A DNA stretch of 64,000 nt from Actinomyces qiguomingii (GCF_004102025.1 NZ_CP025228.1:1550001-1614000), one strand, 5' to 3'; positions 26,701 through 35,629 are shown, counted from the stretch's first letter. A program made the numbers and translations. The notes: generated from the sequence alone by a model not told the origin.

Positions 26701-26846
26701 CCGTCAAACGTCGGCTTACATTCCGTTGGCCGGAGGAGACACGAGTCATCCCCCTGTCCGGACCCTCCGAAGCGGAACGGCGGATTGAAGCACTCAGGTG
26801 TTTCTTCCCGGCCGGCGGCAGCCTCACTCAACTCGAAGTGATTTGA
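23706..26846 (+). CDS. GH92 alpha-mannosidase, no signal peptide
   Basis: Large protein of 1046 aa belonging to glycoside hydrolase family 92, which are calcium-dependent exo-alpha-mannosidases. Residues about 1-190 form an extra beta-rich N-terminal domain, followed by the family beta-sandwich (SRGNTLPAVCMPHGMNFVTP) and the catalytic domain with NNGYWDTYRSSWPAYHLLMP, GTDSDVIFADACAHG and QGWPGDEDNGEFSAWWLF. I chose the ATG at 23706, preceded by GGAAAGAGAG; an earlier ATG at 23664 overlaps the operator. No export signal is visible, so it should act on imported mannosides in the cytoplasm, whereas the well-known Bacteroides enzymes are exported. Its 3' end overlaps the convergent LacI gene by 19 bp. 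Confidence 0.92.
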   Translation: MTTSATSQAVRFAASRGPGAPPSSTAGCGLFEGEVRTYTVLAAGHVGIGLPDRPAAAGEILEVALFPQLLLQRDGVPDRASTALGIGVDNGRGGLWHLYDDDGRDLTASPPKRPPHLAATALIPEQWNLWRVSLEELPAGTSLRAVRLIAHADHGYGWIQVRVVTEVEGVGDAEDVVDYVRTTRGTHSGRGFSRGNTLPAVCMPHGMNFVTPVTNARTRRWLYRWHGDPHPRLEAVALSHQPSPWIGDRGSVQIMPYLDTPVLDPRLRSLQFRHDDEVALPDYYRVLLDGGIELEMTATARTAALRIHLPRAGGLTADQAFAGRLCTGATDVGMSLHGWAPGNELRPSHPSPPRMFFVGEIPGGIRGEPAYDDAGRVCSQAAHVALPAGTHEVRLATSFISVEQAWRNLSLESQGRSFEELRRTAHDAWRQALGALELDGATAPQREAAYTGLYRLLCYPNIAHENVAGAHSPCMAHAAVALPLEREHTDTVTGCRVLPGELYVNNGYWDTYRSSWPAYHLLMPERAGKLLNGMLQLFRDGGWMGRWTAPGFIDCMVGTDSDVIFADACAHGVEFDRETAYLSALRNAMTPAPSTEIGRRNNRAARFRDYVDSDVPEGLSWTVQNALDDAAIARWASRLARDARGEPRADLEAEAFYFANRSLRWRNLFDSHSGFLLGRHADGAWEVPPEHFNPRQWGGGYTETNGWGMAFSAVHDVDWLVNALGGPTALGRKLDAYFQDPEKAAASQRGTYGHILHEMTEARAIGMGQFAVCNQPAHHVPFMYLHSDRSDRCAEVLAEAFTHLFTGGRIGQGWPGDEDNGEFSAWWLFVAMGLYPLDVGSGEFVISAPQLPAVRWTRCDGTVLSVTREGNGNYIADVEVNGRAVDVPVLTASVLHADTEIRVRVDSKPHGWGMGARLASMPTDEYLRDKAHSGNLRSTLPGVAALVDDTAATEVVLPAGALLEIELDRPEPARVITLTGTGSTDLEVAVCLEGTWSRAVKRRLTFRWPEETRVIPLSGPSEAERRIEALRCFFPAGGSLTQLEVI

Positions 26847-27925
26847 AGGTCATCCCTGTTCGGGTCGATACCGGATGCGCCGATCACGCCGTCGTCCACC
26901 GGAATTCCTCCGGTGGACTGGCGCACCTCGATGCGGAAGGCCGGCTGGATGAGTTCCTTGGGACGGCGCGGTAGCTCGGGATCGCGGTGGTGCTCGTCGA
27001 TGCGCGTCAGCAGCAGGCGAATGGCCGCGCGCGCGAACTCCCGGTGGTCCACGGACAAGGAGGTCAGCGTAGGACTGGTGAATGAAGCGTCCTCAATATT
27101 GTCGATGCCCACTACTTTCACGGCGTCTGGTACGGGAATGCCATGGGCGCGGAAACTGTGCAGGGCACCGATGGCCAGAGCGTCGTTCATCGCCACCACG
27201 GCGTCGAAGGGTGTTCCCGAGTCGATGAAGGCGTTCATCCTCTGCACTCCCTGAGGCAGACGCCAGGTCGACTCCGAAAGCAGCAGACGCTGATCAATAC
27301 CGATGCCCATCTTTGCGTGCGCGTCACGGAATCCCTGCTCGCGCAGAGGTGCAGAGCCATGGTCGGTGCCCGATGCGCAGCCCAACAGCACCACCCGGCG
27401 GCACCCCAGGCCGAGCAGATAGGCAGTCAGCGCCTGTGCCGCGGCCGCATTCGGCAGAGTCACCCGGTCCAGATCGGGCGGATCCACGCGCTCGCCGAGC
27501 AGTACCAGGGGGAAGTCGACCCGGTACTGATCCATGTCCTGCGGTCCCAGAGCCTGCGGACTGAGAATCGTGCCATCGGTGAAATGCCGGTTCGCGCCGT
27601 GCAGCACGTCCAGTTCGCGTTCGCGCTGGCCCCAGGTCTGCGTGACCAGCACGCGGCCGCCCTCGTGCTCGGCGGCGTGGATGACCTGCCCGGACAGTTC
27701 GGCCAGATAGGGGTCGCGCAGATCGGGAACGGCCAAGGTGATCATTCCGGTGCGTCCGCGCCGCAAACCGCGTGCGGCGAGGTTGACCGTGTACCCCAAC
27801 TCCCGGATGGCCATCTCCACCCGTTCCTTGGTCTCGGGGCGCAGATAGCGGTATCCGTTGAGCACATTGGACACGGTCTTCGGCGAGACACCGGCGTGCC
27901 GCGCGACATCGGCGATTGTCACCAT
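26828..27925 (-). CDS. LacI-family regulator of the mannoside locus
   Basis: LacI/GalR regulator, 365 aa. The helix-turn-helix is TIADVARHAGVSPKTVSNVL at residues 3-22, with hinge NLAARGLRRGRTG, then the ligand-binding domain. The C-terminus extends about 25 residues past the usual end (IPVDDGVIGASGIDPNRDDL) and overlaps the GH92 stop region on the other strand. The ribosome site is weak. The TAGTAC array between the transporter and GH92 genes is the most obvious operator. The gene lies 48 bp downstream of the phosphofructokinase gene in the same direction, so some read-through is possible. Confidence 0.9.
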   Translation of the reverse strand: MVTIADVARHAGVSPKTVSNVLNGYRYLRPETKERVEMAIRELGYTVNLAARGLRRGRTGMITLAVPDLRDPYLAELSGQVIHAAEHEGGRVLVTQTWGQRERELDVLHGANRHFTDGTILSPQALGPQDMDQYRVDFPLVLLGERVDPPDLDRVTLPNAAAAQALTAYLLGLGCRRVVLLGCASGTDHGSAPLREQGFRDAHAKMGIGIDQRLLLSESTWRLPQGVQRMNAFIDSGTPFDAVVAMNDALAIGALHSFRAHGIPVPDAVKVVGIDNIEDASFTSPTLTSLSVDHREFARAAIRLLLTRIDEHHRDPELPRRPKELIQPAFRIEVRQSTGGIPVDDGVIGASGIDPNRDDLQITSS

Positions 27926-27973
27926 ATCCGCATCATGCCCGAAGCGGCGAGGGTGCTGGTCCTGCGCGCGGCT

Positions 27974-30352
27974 TCAGTCCCTTTCCCCGGCCGACGCGGC
28001 CCGGGAGACCGTATCCCCGAAGTCCGGTACGTCCGCGGCCGACATGACCCCCAGGTTCTTGTTGACCAAACCAATGGCGTCGCGCAGTCCCATCCACCAC
28101 TGGTGCAGCGGACGGCGCGCACCAAGGTCGAGCTCATCATCCATGCGCTCCAGGCGGTGATGCGTGATCCGGCCCTCCACGAGGCCCACGTAGCTGGAAT
28201 GGTAGGTGCCGGCATCCAACTGACCGGCGAGCAGGTCGAGTGCGTGTGCTACCAACTTGGTGGCCATGATGCGGTCGAAGGCGGTTGGGTCTCCGCCCTG
28301 CTGCAGGTGGCCGATCTGGGCCGGGCGCACGTCGTACAGGCCCTCGCTCTCCTCGGAGAAGATCTTCGCCAGCACGTCCAGGGTGTAGTTCTCGCTGGCC
28401 TGCTCGTTACGGATCACCAGGTAGAGCTTGCGCCCCGAACGGAAGGACTCCACCATGCGGGCCGAGTCCTGGGCCAGCTTGCTCAGCGTCAGGCCCTCCT
28501 CATTGAGGTAGACCCGCTCGGCACCAGTGGCGATGCCGCTCATAAGTGTCAGGTAGCCGCAGCGGCGGCCCATCGCCTCGGCCACGAAACAGCGGCGCGA
28601 CGCTGCCGCCGACTGCTTAATGGCGTCCAAGGCCTCCACCGCGCTGTTCAGGGCCGTGTCGGCCCCCACGGACAGCTCCGAGCCGGGCAGGTTGTTGTCG
28701 ATGGATGCGGGCACACAGATCAAGGGGATCTTGAAGGCCGGGTAGCGGCCGCGCTCGGTGACCAGTTTATGCGCCGCCAAATAGGCGTTGAAACCGCCAA
28801 TGACCAGCATGGCGTCGATCCGGTGGGACTCGATGGCCCTTCCGAGGGCGTACAATTGCTCAATGCTGGGGATGTCTCGACGGGTGCCCAATTCAGCACC
28901 GCCGTCACCAACCCAGCCCTCAACGTCCTCCCAGGACAGTTCGCGCACATTCCCGTCCAGCAGGCCGGGGAAACCTCCGTATACGCCGAGCATGGTGAAG
29001 CCATGATCCAGGCCCAGGCGCACCGCGGCCCGCGCCGCCGTGTTCATCCCCGGGGCCAGGCCACCGGCATGCACGATTGCCACGCGCCGGGAACGGCCCG
29101 CATCGGCGCTCAGTGCGCCCTCGGCGGCCGGGTCTAGCTCAGGCGGGGTGGACATGGTCTCGAAGATCCCGAGCATCTGTTCGAAGCTGGCCCCACGCGC
29201 CGCCACAGCGCCCCGGTAGTCGCCGGCTGCAACCAGGTCCTTGACGGCACGGGTGGCACGGACCTGCTCCATCATGGGCAGGCGCTGAATGCGGTTGCGT
29301 CGTTCGGCGATGATCACCGGCTCACTCCCGGGCGTGGCCAAGACCACCTCGCGTGCGGCGGTGCAGCCGAGCAGAGTGGACATCCAGCGGTCGTAGGCGC
29401 TTGGCTTGCCACCGCGCTGGACGTGTCCCAGGATCGTCACCCGGGCCTCCTCGCCCAGGCGCTCAGCCATGACCCGTTTGACATCATCGGCGGTGATGGG
29501 ATTGCCGGAGCGGTCGGTGGCGCCCTCGGCCACGATGACCATGGACTCACGGCGACCGGCCTCCCGCCCCTTGGACAACTTGCGGCACATGTCCTCCTCC
29601 CAGCCCTCGCCCGGAGGCAGCTCGGGGACGAGCACGTAATCGCAGCCCCCGGCCACCGCGGCCATCAGCGCAAGGTAGCCGCAGTGCCGGCCCATGACCT
29701 CCACGATGAAGGTGCGCTGATGCGAGGCCGCGGTGGAGGAGATGTCATCAATGGCCTCGAGAATGCGATGCAGGGCTGAATCGGCGCCAATGGTCATATC
29801 CGCGCCCACCAGGTCGTTGTCGATCGAGCCGACGATACCGGTGACCATCAGCACCGGGTGCGCGGCGGCCGTCTGCGCGCTGATCTCGCCGCGCTCGGCC
29901 AGTTCGGCCACCAAGGACGGCCAGTTCTCGCGGAACTCGTTGGTGCCGGTCAGGGATCCGTCGCCGCCGATTACAACCAGCCGGTCGATGTCGTGCTCCA
30001 ACAGGTTGCGACACGCGGCCAACTGCCCGGAGCGCTCGCGGAACTCCGCGGAGCGGGCGGTGCCGATTATGGTGCCACCCCGGTGCAAGATGGAGCCGAC
30101 CGAGTCCCACTCCAGCCTGCGGACACCGTCGCCGCCGGCAACCGCCCCCGCCCATCCCTCCATAACCGCGTAGGGTTCGGCGCCCATGCGCAGTGCGGTG
30201 CGCACAACGGCGCGTACCGCCGCGTTCATGCCCTGCGCGTCACCGCCGGAGGTGAGTACCCCGATACGTACGGGATTCTCGGTAGGGGCAGTGTCCACTG
30301 TTTCTCCGGCCGCCCGGCCGGCCGCTTCTTCGCGCTGCGCGTCGTTAGACAT
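27974..30352 (-). CDS. Double-length (eukaryote-like) 6-phosphofructokinase
   Basis: Protein of 792 aa made of two tandem phosphofructokinase domains, about residues 28-380 and 410-780. The N-terminal half is catalytically complete: LTSGGDAQGMNAAVR, GGDGS at 129-133 (the Gly/Asp-Gly pattern of ATP-using enzymes, not the GGDDT of PPi-dependent ones), and SIDND at 176-180 with base Asp178. The C-terminal half has GGFNAY at about 519-524 and SIDNNLPGSELSVGADTALN in place of the catalytic motifs, so it should be regulatory, as in eukaryotic PFK. Most bacterial PFKs are about 320-350 aa. The ATG at 30352 has GGAAGGA upstream. Confidence 0.9.
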   Translation of the reverse strand: MSNDAQREEAAGRAAGETVDTAPTENPVRIGVLTSGGDAQGMNAAVRAVVRTALRMGAEPYAVMEGWAGAVAGGDGVRRLEWDSVGSILHRGGTIIGTARSAEFRERSGQLAACRNLLEHDIDRLVVIGGDGSLTGTNEFRENWPSLVAELAERGEISAQTAAAHPVLMVTGIVGSIDNDLVGADMTIGADSALHRILEAIDDISSTAASHQRTFIVEVMGRHCGYLALMAAVAGGCDYVLVPELPPGEGWEEDMCRKLSKGREAGRRESMVIVAEGATDRSGNPITADDVKRVMAERLGEEARVTILGHVQRGGKPSAYDRWMSTLLGCTAAREVVLATPGSEPVIIAERRNRIQRLPMMEQVRATRAVKDLVAAGDYRGAVAARGASFEQMLGIFETMSTPPELDPAAEGALSADAGRSRRVAIVHAGGLAPGMNTAARAAVRLGLDHGFTMLGVYGGFPGLLDGNVRELSWEDVEGWVGDGGAELGTRRDIPSIEQLYALGRAIESHRIDAMLVIGGFNAYLAAHKLVTERGRYPAFKIPLICVPASIDNNLPGSELSVGADTALNSAVEALDAIKQSAAASRRCFVAEAMGRRCGYLTLMSGIATGAERVYLNEEGLTLSKLAQDSARMVESFRSGRKLYLVIRNEQASENYTLDVLAKIFSEESEGLYDVRPAQIGHLQQGGDPTAFDRIMATKLVAHALDLLAGQLDAGTYHSSYVGLVEGRITHHRLERMDDELDLGARRPLHQWWMGLRDAIGLVNKNLGVMSAADVPDFGDTVSRAASAGERD

Positions 30353-30555
30353 GATGGGTCCTTCCGTTGGCGTCGGCTCTCCGGCGCTGCATCTGATTCT
30401 AGTGTGGTGTGCGCCGCAGCGCCGCTGTCCGCTGTTGCCGACTTCGCCCGGCGCTGACCGTGTCCCGCCCCGGTGCGCCCGGCGGCGCGCGTTAGTGTCG
30501 GTGCCACCGGCCCGACGCCGCCGAGACCAGGGCCTTGAGAGGATGGAGACGGGGC

Positions 30556-31845
30556 ATGAATCATGGGGAACGGATGCGCGGTCACTCCCAAGCGCAACTG
30601 GACGGCGGTGCCGTCAGTCGTATCCTGCCCCCCGGCTGGCCCCTGGCCGTGCGGGCCGGTGTGGAGTCCGTGGTGTTCGGCTGGGCGCTCGTGGTACTTC
30701 CGACCCTCGCCCTGTACCTGGCTTCCTCCTCTAGGGACGCCGCGGCGGCCCTGTCTCTGGGAGCGGTGCTGCGCACCGGCACGGGACTGTGGAGTCTTGG
30801 GTTCGGCGGCGTCGTGGGTGGTGAGGACCAGTACGGCACGCTCAGTCTGCCGCTGCTGGGCGTGACCCTGCTACAGGCCTGGCTGATCCGCTCCTCGGTG
30901 CGCCGTGCTCGGCTCAGTGGACCCGCCGCCGGGGCTCTCGCCGTCGGCGCCAGCGGACTGACGACCCTGCTGATCGTGACAACCACCGGCTCGGTCGCCT
31001 CGCGTGGCTGGACCGCGGTGATCGGGGTGAGCGCACTGGCCGGGCTGATCACCGCCGTCGCCCTGCAGCGGGCCGGCCGGGGCTGGCGGACGGCGTCGGT
31101 TCGGTGGGAGCGGCTGCCGGAGTGGATCGGGGTGGCGCTACGCATGTGTCGTGATTTGGCCGTGGCACTGATCGTGCTCGCCGCCGTGGTCACACTTGTG
31201 GGCCTGATCGCCGGTGCAGGCCGAGTCTCCCGCCTGCATGACGCCCTCGCCGGTGGCGGACTCATGGCGACGGCGGGTCTTATCCTGCTGCAAATCGGCT
31301 GGCTGCCCACCGCGATGGTATGGGCGCTGTCCTGGACGGCGGGGCCCGGATTCGTGGTGGGCGCCGGCTCGGTCTTCTCACCCACCCGGGTGCAGGCCGG
31401 GGCGGTGCCCGGGCTGCCGCTCCTGGGGGGACTGCCCACCGCAGCGGTGGGTGCCTGGGGCGCATTCTTGCCGTTCCTCATCGTGCTGGCGGCTGCAGCG
31501 GTGGCTTGGCGGCAGCGGGGTGTGTTGCGCACATTGCCGCTGCGGCAGGCGGCGGCGACGACGGCGACGGCGGCTGTGCTGAGCGCCTGCGGGGTGCTGG
31601 CGGCCTGCTTGGCGGCCTGCGGGCAGGTCGGGCCGGGGCGCATGACCGATGTCGGACCGCACTGCGGCTACGTAGCTGCGATTGTCGCCCTGATGGTGCT
31701 GGTGGGTGTCGGCCTAATTGCGGTACTGCCTCATCCACGCACCCGCATGCTGACTCGCCGTGGTGTGCGCGCGACCACCGCCGCCACCAGCGCCGCTGGC
31801 GAAGGCGTACGCGAACGCCTCAAGGTGCGGACCGCAAGACGGTAG
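30556..31845 (+). CDS. DUF6350-type multi-pass membrane protein
   Basis: Hydrophobic protein of 429 aa with about nine to ten predicted helices and a basic C-terminal tail (HPRTRMLTRRGVRATT). In other actinobacteria a protein of this type is found directly upstream of purN/purH, and here it is followed by the purH riboswitch, so I assign it by hydropathy and synteny. Function unknown. I use the ATG at 30556 because GGAGACGGGG precedes it; an in-frame GTG start 21 bp upstream is an alternative. No purN gene is present between it and purH. Confidence 0.7.
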   Translation: MNHGERMRGHSQAQLDGGAVSRILPPGWPLAVRAGVESVVFGWALVVLPTLALYLASSSRDAAAALSLGAVLRTGTGLWSLGFGGVVGGEDQYGTLSLPLLGVTLLQAWLIRSSVRRARLSGPAAGALAVGASGLTTLLIVTTTGSVASRGWTAVIGVSALAGLITAVALQRAGRGWRTASVRWERLPEWIGVALRMCRDLAVALIVLAAVVTLVGLIAGAGRVSRLHDALAGGGLMATAGLILLQIGWLPTAMVWALSWTAGPGFVVGAGSVFSPTRVQAGAVPGLPLLGGLPTAAVGAWGAFLPFLIVLAAAAVAWRQRGVLRTLPLRQAAATTATAAVLSACGVLAACLAACGQVGPGRMTDVGPHCGYVAAIVALMVLVGVGLIAVLPHPRTRMLTRRGVRATTAATSAAGEGVRERLKVRTARR

Positions 31846-31849
31846 GCTG

Positions 31850-31943
31850 ATACTGGCCGCGACTGGCGAGGGTGGGGCACCACCGGGGAGCGGCCGACCG
31901 GATATCGGTAATCCCCAACGGGGCGTCGCCCGCCTGGGCGTCC
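31850..31943 (+). ncRNA. ZTP riboswitch (pfl motif) upstream of purH
   Basis: The 125-bp gap before purH contains, in order, the conserved pfl/ZTP elements: GACTGGCGAGGGTGG (31861-31875), GGCACCACCGGGGAGC (31876-31891), a variable stem including GGATATCGGTAATCCCC, and CGCCTGGGC (31931-31939), which can form the pseudoknot. This RNA senses the alarmone ZTP/ZMP (AICAR nucleotide), which accumulates under 10-formyl-tetrahydrofolate shortage, and turns on purine or one-carbon genes. Its position just before the gene that consumes AICAR ribotide is a classic arrangement. AGGAG at 31961 lies just downstream, so control could be translational. Confidence 0.85.
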
Positions 31944-31970
31944 CGCCGCACCGGCACAACAGGAGCAACC

Positions 31971-33665
31971 GTGACCTCCCAGGCCCCCTTACCGACCTCT
32001 CCCGCACCCGCCGCTCAGGACGCGTCCGAGCGCATTGCTATCAGGCGCGCCCTGGTCTCGGTCTATGACAAGACCGGGTTGATTGAGCTGGCCGCCGCCT
32101 TGACCGACCACGGCGTTGAGATCATCTCCACTGGCTCCACGGCCGCCGCCATCGCCGCGGCCGGTCTTCCGGTCACCGCCGTAGAGGAGGTCACCGGCTT
32201 CCCCGAGTGCCTGGACGGGCGTGTCAAAACCCTCCATCCGCGTATCCACGCCGGCCTCCTCGCCGACCGGCGCAAGCCCGAGCACCTGGCCCAGCTGGAC
32301 GAGTTGGACGTGGCACCCATCGACCTGGTCGTGGTCAACCTGTATCCCTTTAGCCAGACGGTCTCATCCGGCGCGGGTTTCGACGCCTGCGTGGAACAGA
32401 TCGACATAGGCGGGCCCGCCATGGTGCGCGCCGCGGCGAAAAATCATGCTTCGGTTACCGTCGTGGTGGACCCGGACCGTTACGCCGAGGTGGTTGACGC
32501 CGTGGCGGTAGGCGGTTTCAGTCTCACCCGGCGTCGGGCCCTGGCGGCGGCCGCCTACGCCCACACCGCCGCCTATGACGCGGCCGTCGCCTCCTGGTTC
32601 GCCGGGCAGATCGAGCTCGACGGCGCCGCCCCATCCGTGCCGGCCCCACCGGATCGCGTCGCAGACGCCTACACGCGCCTGAGCACGCTGCGCTACGGCG
32701 AGAACCCCCACCAACGTGCCGCCGTTTACGCGATCGCTGGTGCGAAGCCGGCAGCGGGCGTGGCCGGCGCCCGCCAACTGTCCGGCAAGGAGATGAGCTA
32801 CAACAACTACACCGACACCGACGCCGCCGTTCGGGCCGCCTACGACCACGGGGATACCACCTGCGTGGCGATCATCAAGCACGCCAATCCCTGCGGTGTG
32901 GCCATTTCTACGGCGGGCGACGTGGCCGAGGCCCATCGCAGGGCCCACGCCTGCGACCCCGTATCCGCATATGGTGGGGTAATCGCCGCGAACACCACCG
33001 TTACTGCGGCCATGGCGCGCCAGATCAAGCCGATCTTCACCGAGGTCATTGCCGCGCCCGCCTACGACGATGAGGCAGTGCAGATCCTGTCGACCAAGAA
33101 GGGCCTACGCATTCTCGTGGTTGCCCCGCCCGAGCGCGAGGGCTGGGAAGTGAAACAGATCTCCGGCGGCGCGGTCATCCAGGAACGTGACGCGCTCAAT
33201 GCCCCCGGCGACCGTCCGTCCGGATGGGAATTGGTATCCGGACAGGAGGCCGACGCCGCCACGCTGGCAGACCTTGACTTCGCCTGGCGCACTGTCAGGG
33301 CCGTGCGCTCCAATGCGATCCTGCTGGCCAGGGACGGGGCGACCGTCGGCGTCGGCATGGGGCAGGTCAACCGGGTCGACTCCTGCAAGCTGGCCGTCGA
33401 GCGCGCCAACACTCTCGGCGCCCGCGCCACCGGGGACGCCGCCGGAGAGCGAGCCGATGCCGTGGTTCCCCAGCGTGCCCGTGGAGCCGTCGCCGCCTCG
33501 GATGCCTTCTTCCCCTTCGCCGATGGTCTGCAGGTCCTCATCGACGCCGGTGTGCGGGCGGTGGTTCAGCCCGGAGGGTCCATTCGCGATGAGGAGGTCA
33601 TCGCCGCCGCCCGACAGGCCGGTATCACTATGTACCTGACCGGCACCCGCCATTTCGCCCACTGA
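31971..33665 (+). CDS. purH: Bifunctional AICAR transformylase / IMP cyclohydrolase
   Basis: Catalyses the last two steps of de novo IMP synthesis: formylation of AICAR by 10-formyl-THF and ring closure. The protein is 564 aa. The N-terminal cyclohydrolase domain shows [18 protein letters not shown] and [17 protein letters not shown]; the C-terminal transformylase has [29 protein letters not shown] and [10 protein letters not shown], with [12 protein letters not shown] near the end. The GTG at 31971 has AGGAG 5 bp upstream; the longer upstream frame runs through the riboswitch. Expression is expected to depend on that ZTP riboswitch. DUF3017 follows, as in other actinobacteria. Confidence 0.96.
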   Translation: MTSQAPLPTSPAPAAQDASERIAIRRALVSVYDKTGLIELAAALTDHGVEIISTGSTAAAIAAAGLPVTAVEEVTGFPECLDGRVKTLHPRIHAGLLADRRKPEHLAQLDELDVAPIDLVVVNLYPFSQTVSSGAGFDACVEQIDIGGPAMVRAAAKNHASVTVVVDPDRYAEVVDAVAVGGFSLTRRRALAAAAYAHTAAYDAAVASWFAGQIELDGAAPSVPAPPDRVADAYTRLSTLRYGENPHQRAAVYAIAGAKPAAGVAGARQLSGKEMSYNNYTDTDAAVRAAYDHGDTTCVAIIKHANPCGVAISTAGDVAEAHRRAHACDPVSAYGGVIAANTTVTAAMARQIKPIFTEVIAAPAYDDEAVQILSTKKGLRILVVAPPEREGWEVKQISGGAVIQERDALNAPGDRPSGWELVSGQEADAATLADLDFAWRTVRAVRSNAILLARDGATVGVGMGQVNRVDSCKLAVERANTLGARATGDAAGERADAVVPQRARGAVAASDAFFPFADGLQVLIDAGVRAVVQPGGSIRDEEVIAAARQAGITMYLTGTRHFAH

Positions 33666-33701
33666 TGCTCGCCGCTGTGTCGGCGGCGCAGGAGAGATAG
33701 G

Positions 33702-34079
33702 GTGGCAGGCGTGACCGATCAGAACGGGGCGGTCGACGCAGCGCCGTCGGCCGATAAACCCACCGCCGCGCCCGCCCCCGACCCTGGCGGCGCCGGGGAT
33801 GACTGTCCGAAACGCCAACAGCCGTACCGCACCCTGGCGGTGGTCGCCGTATCCGCCTGGTTGGCGGCCGTGCCGGTGCTGTCAGTGCTGGGGCATCGCC
33901 ATTTGGCCGTGATCTGGCTCGGTCTGGAGGTGGCGGTGCTGGCGGTCATCCGGCTCCAACGGCCTGACGGTACCTGGATCGCCGCCCGCGGACGCGCCTT
34001 CGACGTGATCTTCGGGGCGGCGCTCGCCGTCGGGCTGTTCGTCCTGTCTTATTACGCGAATCTTCCACGCGTGCACTGA
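33702..34079 (+). CDS. DUF3017-like small membrane protein
   Basis: 125-aa protein with a Pro/Ala-rich acidic N-terminal 40 residues and three hydrophobic helices at about residues 45-62, 66-84 and 99-117. Proteins of this size and topology (DUF3017) lie beside purH or folD in many actinobacteria; assignment is by topology and position. GTG at 33702 is preceded by AGGAGAG. Function unknown; likely co-transcribed with purH, 36 bp upstream. Confidence 0.75.
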   Translation: MAGVTDQNGAVDAAPSADKPTAAPAPDPGGAGDDCPKRQQPYRTLAVVAVSAWLAAVPVLSVLGHRHLAVIWLGLEVAVLAVIRLQRPDGTWIAARGRAFDVIFGAALAVGLFVLSYYANLPRVH

Positions 34080-34237
34080 TCCAAGCGGACGAGCTGGAGC
34101 CGCTGGCTGGTTAGCGGCGCCTTCGGTGCTTGGGAGGGCCACTGGGCGGTACCGCCGCGCGCGAGGTGGCCAGACTGTGGCATGCTGCGGCCCGACAAGC
34201 GGTCCCCGACCGCCCGATCCCAGCCGGAAGGCAGCAA

Positions 34238-35629
34238 ATGAGTAACCCATCCCCGCATCCTGAACGTTCCGAAGGGCAGGCGTCCCCGGGATCCGTTCGC
34301 CGGTTCCTGGCTCGTGCCGGCATCCTGGTGTGGGTGCTGGCGGCCATCATCCTGGCGCTTGTGCTCGGCTCGATCCAGGTGAGCGGCAGGCACCTGGTGC
34401 CCGTTCCGGTGGGTCGTGTTTTCGCCACCTTCTCCGACCTGTTCAGCCAGTTCCTGAGCTTCTCCATCCCGCTGATAATTATCGGCCTGGTCACACCGGC
34501 CATCGCCGATCTGGGACGTGGCGCCGGCCGTTGGCTGGCCATTACTGCCGCCATCGCCTACAGCTCCACCCTGTTCGCCGGCTTCGTCACCTACCTGGCC
34601 TGTGCGGCGGTGCTACCAAGGGTGCTCTCCGGCACCACACTCAGCGACGTCGAGGAGCCCGGCAGCGCCCTGGAGACCTATTTCAGTGTGGAGATGCCCG
34701 CCCCCGTCGGAGTCATGACCGCACTGCTGCTCAGCTTCGTAATCGGAATCGGACTGTCCATGGTGCCCCGTGGGGTCATGCGCAAGGGCTTTATCGAGTT
34801 CCGCGCCATCATCACCTCTCTGATCGAGCGGATCATCATCCCGCTGCTGCCGCTGCACATCTTCGGTATCTTCCTGAACCTGACCTACACCGGTGAGGCC
34901 TGGGCGATTATGCGCACGCTGCTGCGCGTAGTCGTAGTTGTGCTGGTGCTCGAACTCGTGATCCTGTCCATTCAGTACCTGGTGGCCGGGGCGATCGGAC
35001 GCAAGAACCCCATCAAGGCACTGGTCACCATGCTGCCCGCCTACCTCACCGCCCTGGGTACCTCCTCATCCGCCGCCACCATCCCTGTGACGCTACGACA
35101 GGCCCGCAAGAACGGTGTTGCCGACGCGGTCGCCTCCTTCACCGTGCCGCTGTGCGCCACCATCCACCTGGCCGGCTCCACCTCCAAGATCTTCGCCTTC
35201 GCCTTCGCGATTGCCATCACTCAGGGCATCGGCGTATCCGCCGCCCAGTGGATCGGTTTCATCTTCATGCTCGGGATCACGATGGTGGCGGCCCCGGGGG
35301 TCCCCGGCGGCGCCATCATGGCCGCCACCGGCCTGCTGTCAAGCATGCTCGGCTTCGATGACGCCCAGGTGGCCCTAATGATCGCTACCTACATCGCCCT
35401 GGACGCCTTCGGCACCGCCACCAACGTGACCGGGGACGGTGCCATCGCCATAGTCGTGGACCGGCTCGCCCACGGCCGTATCGGCCCCGAGGGCGACCCG
35501 GAGAACACCCGGGAACTCGCCTTCGACGGTATGAAGTACCTGGATCGGGTCAGCGTCGACGGCGTCGTCAGTGCGGAGGAGCTTGAGGCCTCCGCCGCGG
35601 CCGCCGGCCCCAACGCCGTCAGCCGCTGA
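34238..35629 (+). CDS. Dicarboxylate/amino-acid:cation symporter (DAACS family)
   Basis: Secondary transporter of 463 aa with eight membrane helices and two re-entrant loops. Family motifs are visible: GTSSSAATIPVTLRQARKNG (serine-rich HP1 loop) and PGVPGGAIMAATGLLSSML (HP2), with DAFGTATNVTGDGAIAIVV in helix 8, where the Asp residues bind substrate and cation. Likely substrates are glutamate/aspartate or C4-dicarboxylates; I cannot separate these. The ATG at 34238 follows GGAAGG. Malate dehydrogenase lies downstream, which suits dicarboxylate use, but they are 275 bp apart and probably have separate promoters. Confidence 0.9.
   Translation: MSNPSPHPERSEGQASPGSVRRFLARAGILVWVLAAIILALVLGSIQVSGRHLVPVPVGRVFATFSDLFSQFLSFSIPLIIIGLVTPAIADLGRGAGRWLAITAAIAYSSTLFAGFVTYLACAAVLPRVLSGTTLSDVEEPGSALETYFSVEMPAPVGVMTALLLSFVIGIGLSMVPRGVMRKGFIEFRAIITSLIERIIIPLLPLHIFGIFLNLTYTGEAWAIMRTLLRVVVVVLVLELVILSIQYLVAGAIGRKNPIKALVTMLPAYLTALGTSSSAATIPVTLRQARKNGVADAVASFTVPLCATIHLAGSTSKIFAFAFAIAITQGIGVSAAQWIGFIFMLGITMVAAPGVPGGAIMAATGLLSSMLGFDDAQVALMIATYIALDAFGTATNVTGDGAIAIVVDRLAHGRIGPEGDPENTRELAFDGMKYLDRVSVDGVVSAEELEASAAAAGPNAVSR

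Noticed and set aside
27143..29137. 664-aa plus-strand open frame
   Set aside because: It is antisense to the LacI and phosphofructokinase genes, both of which have clear family motifs; long antisense frames are common at this GC content.
27974..30352. Annotation as PPi-dependent phosphofructokinase
   Set aside because: The donor-site motif is GGDGS, not the GGDDT typical of PPi enzymes, although an assay would be needed to be certain.
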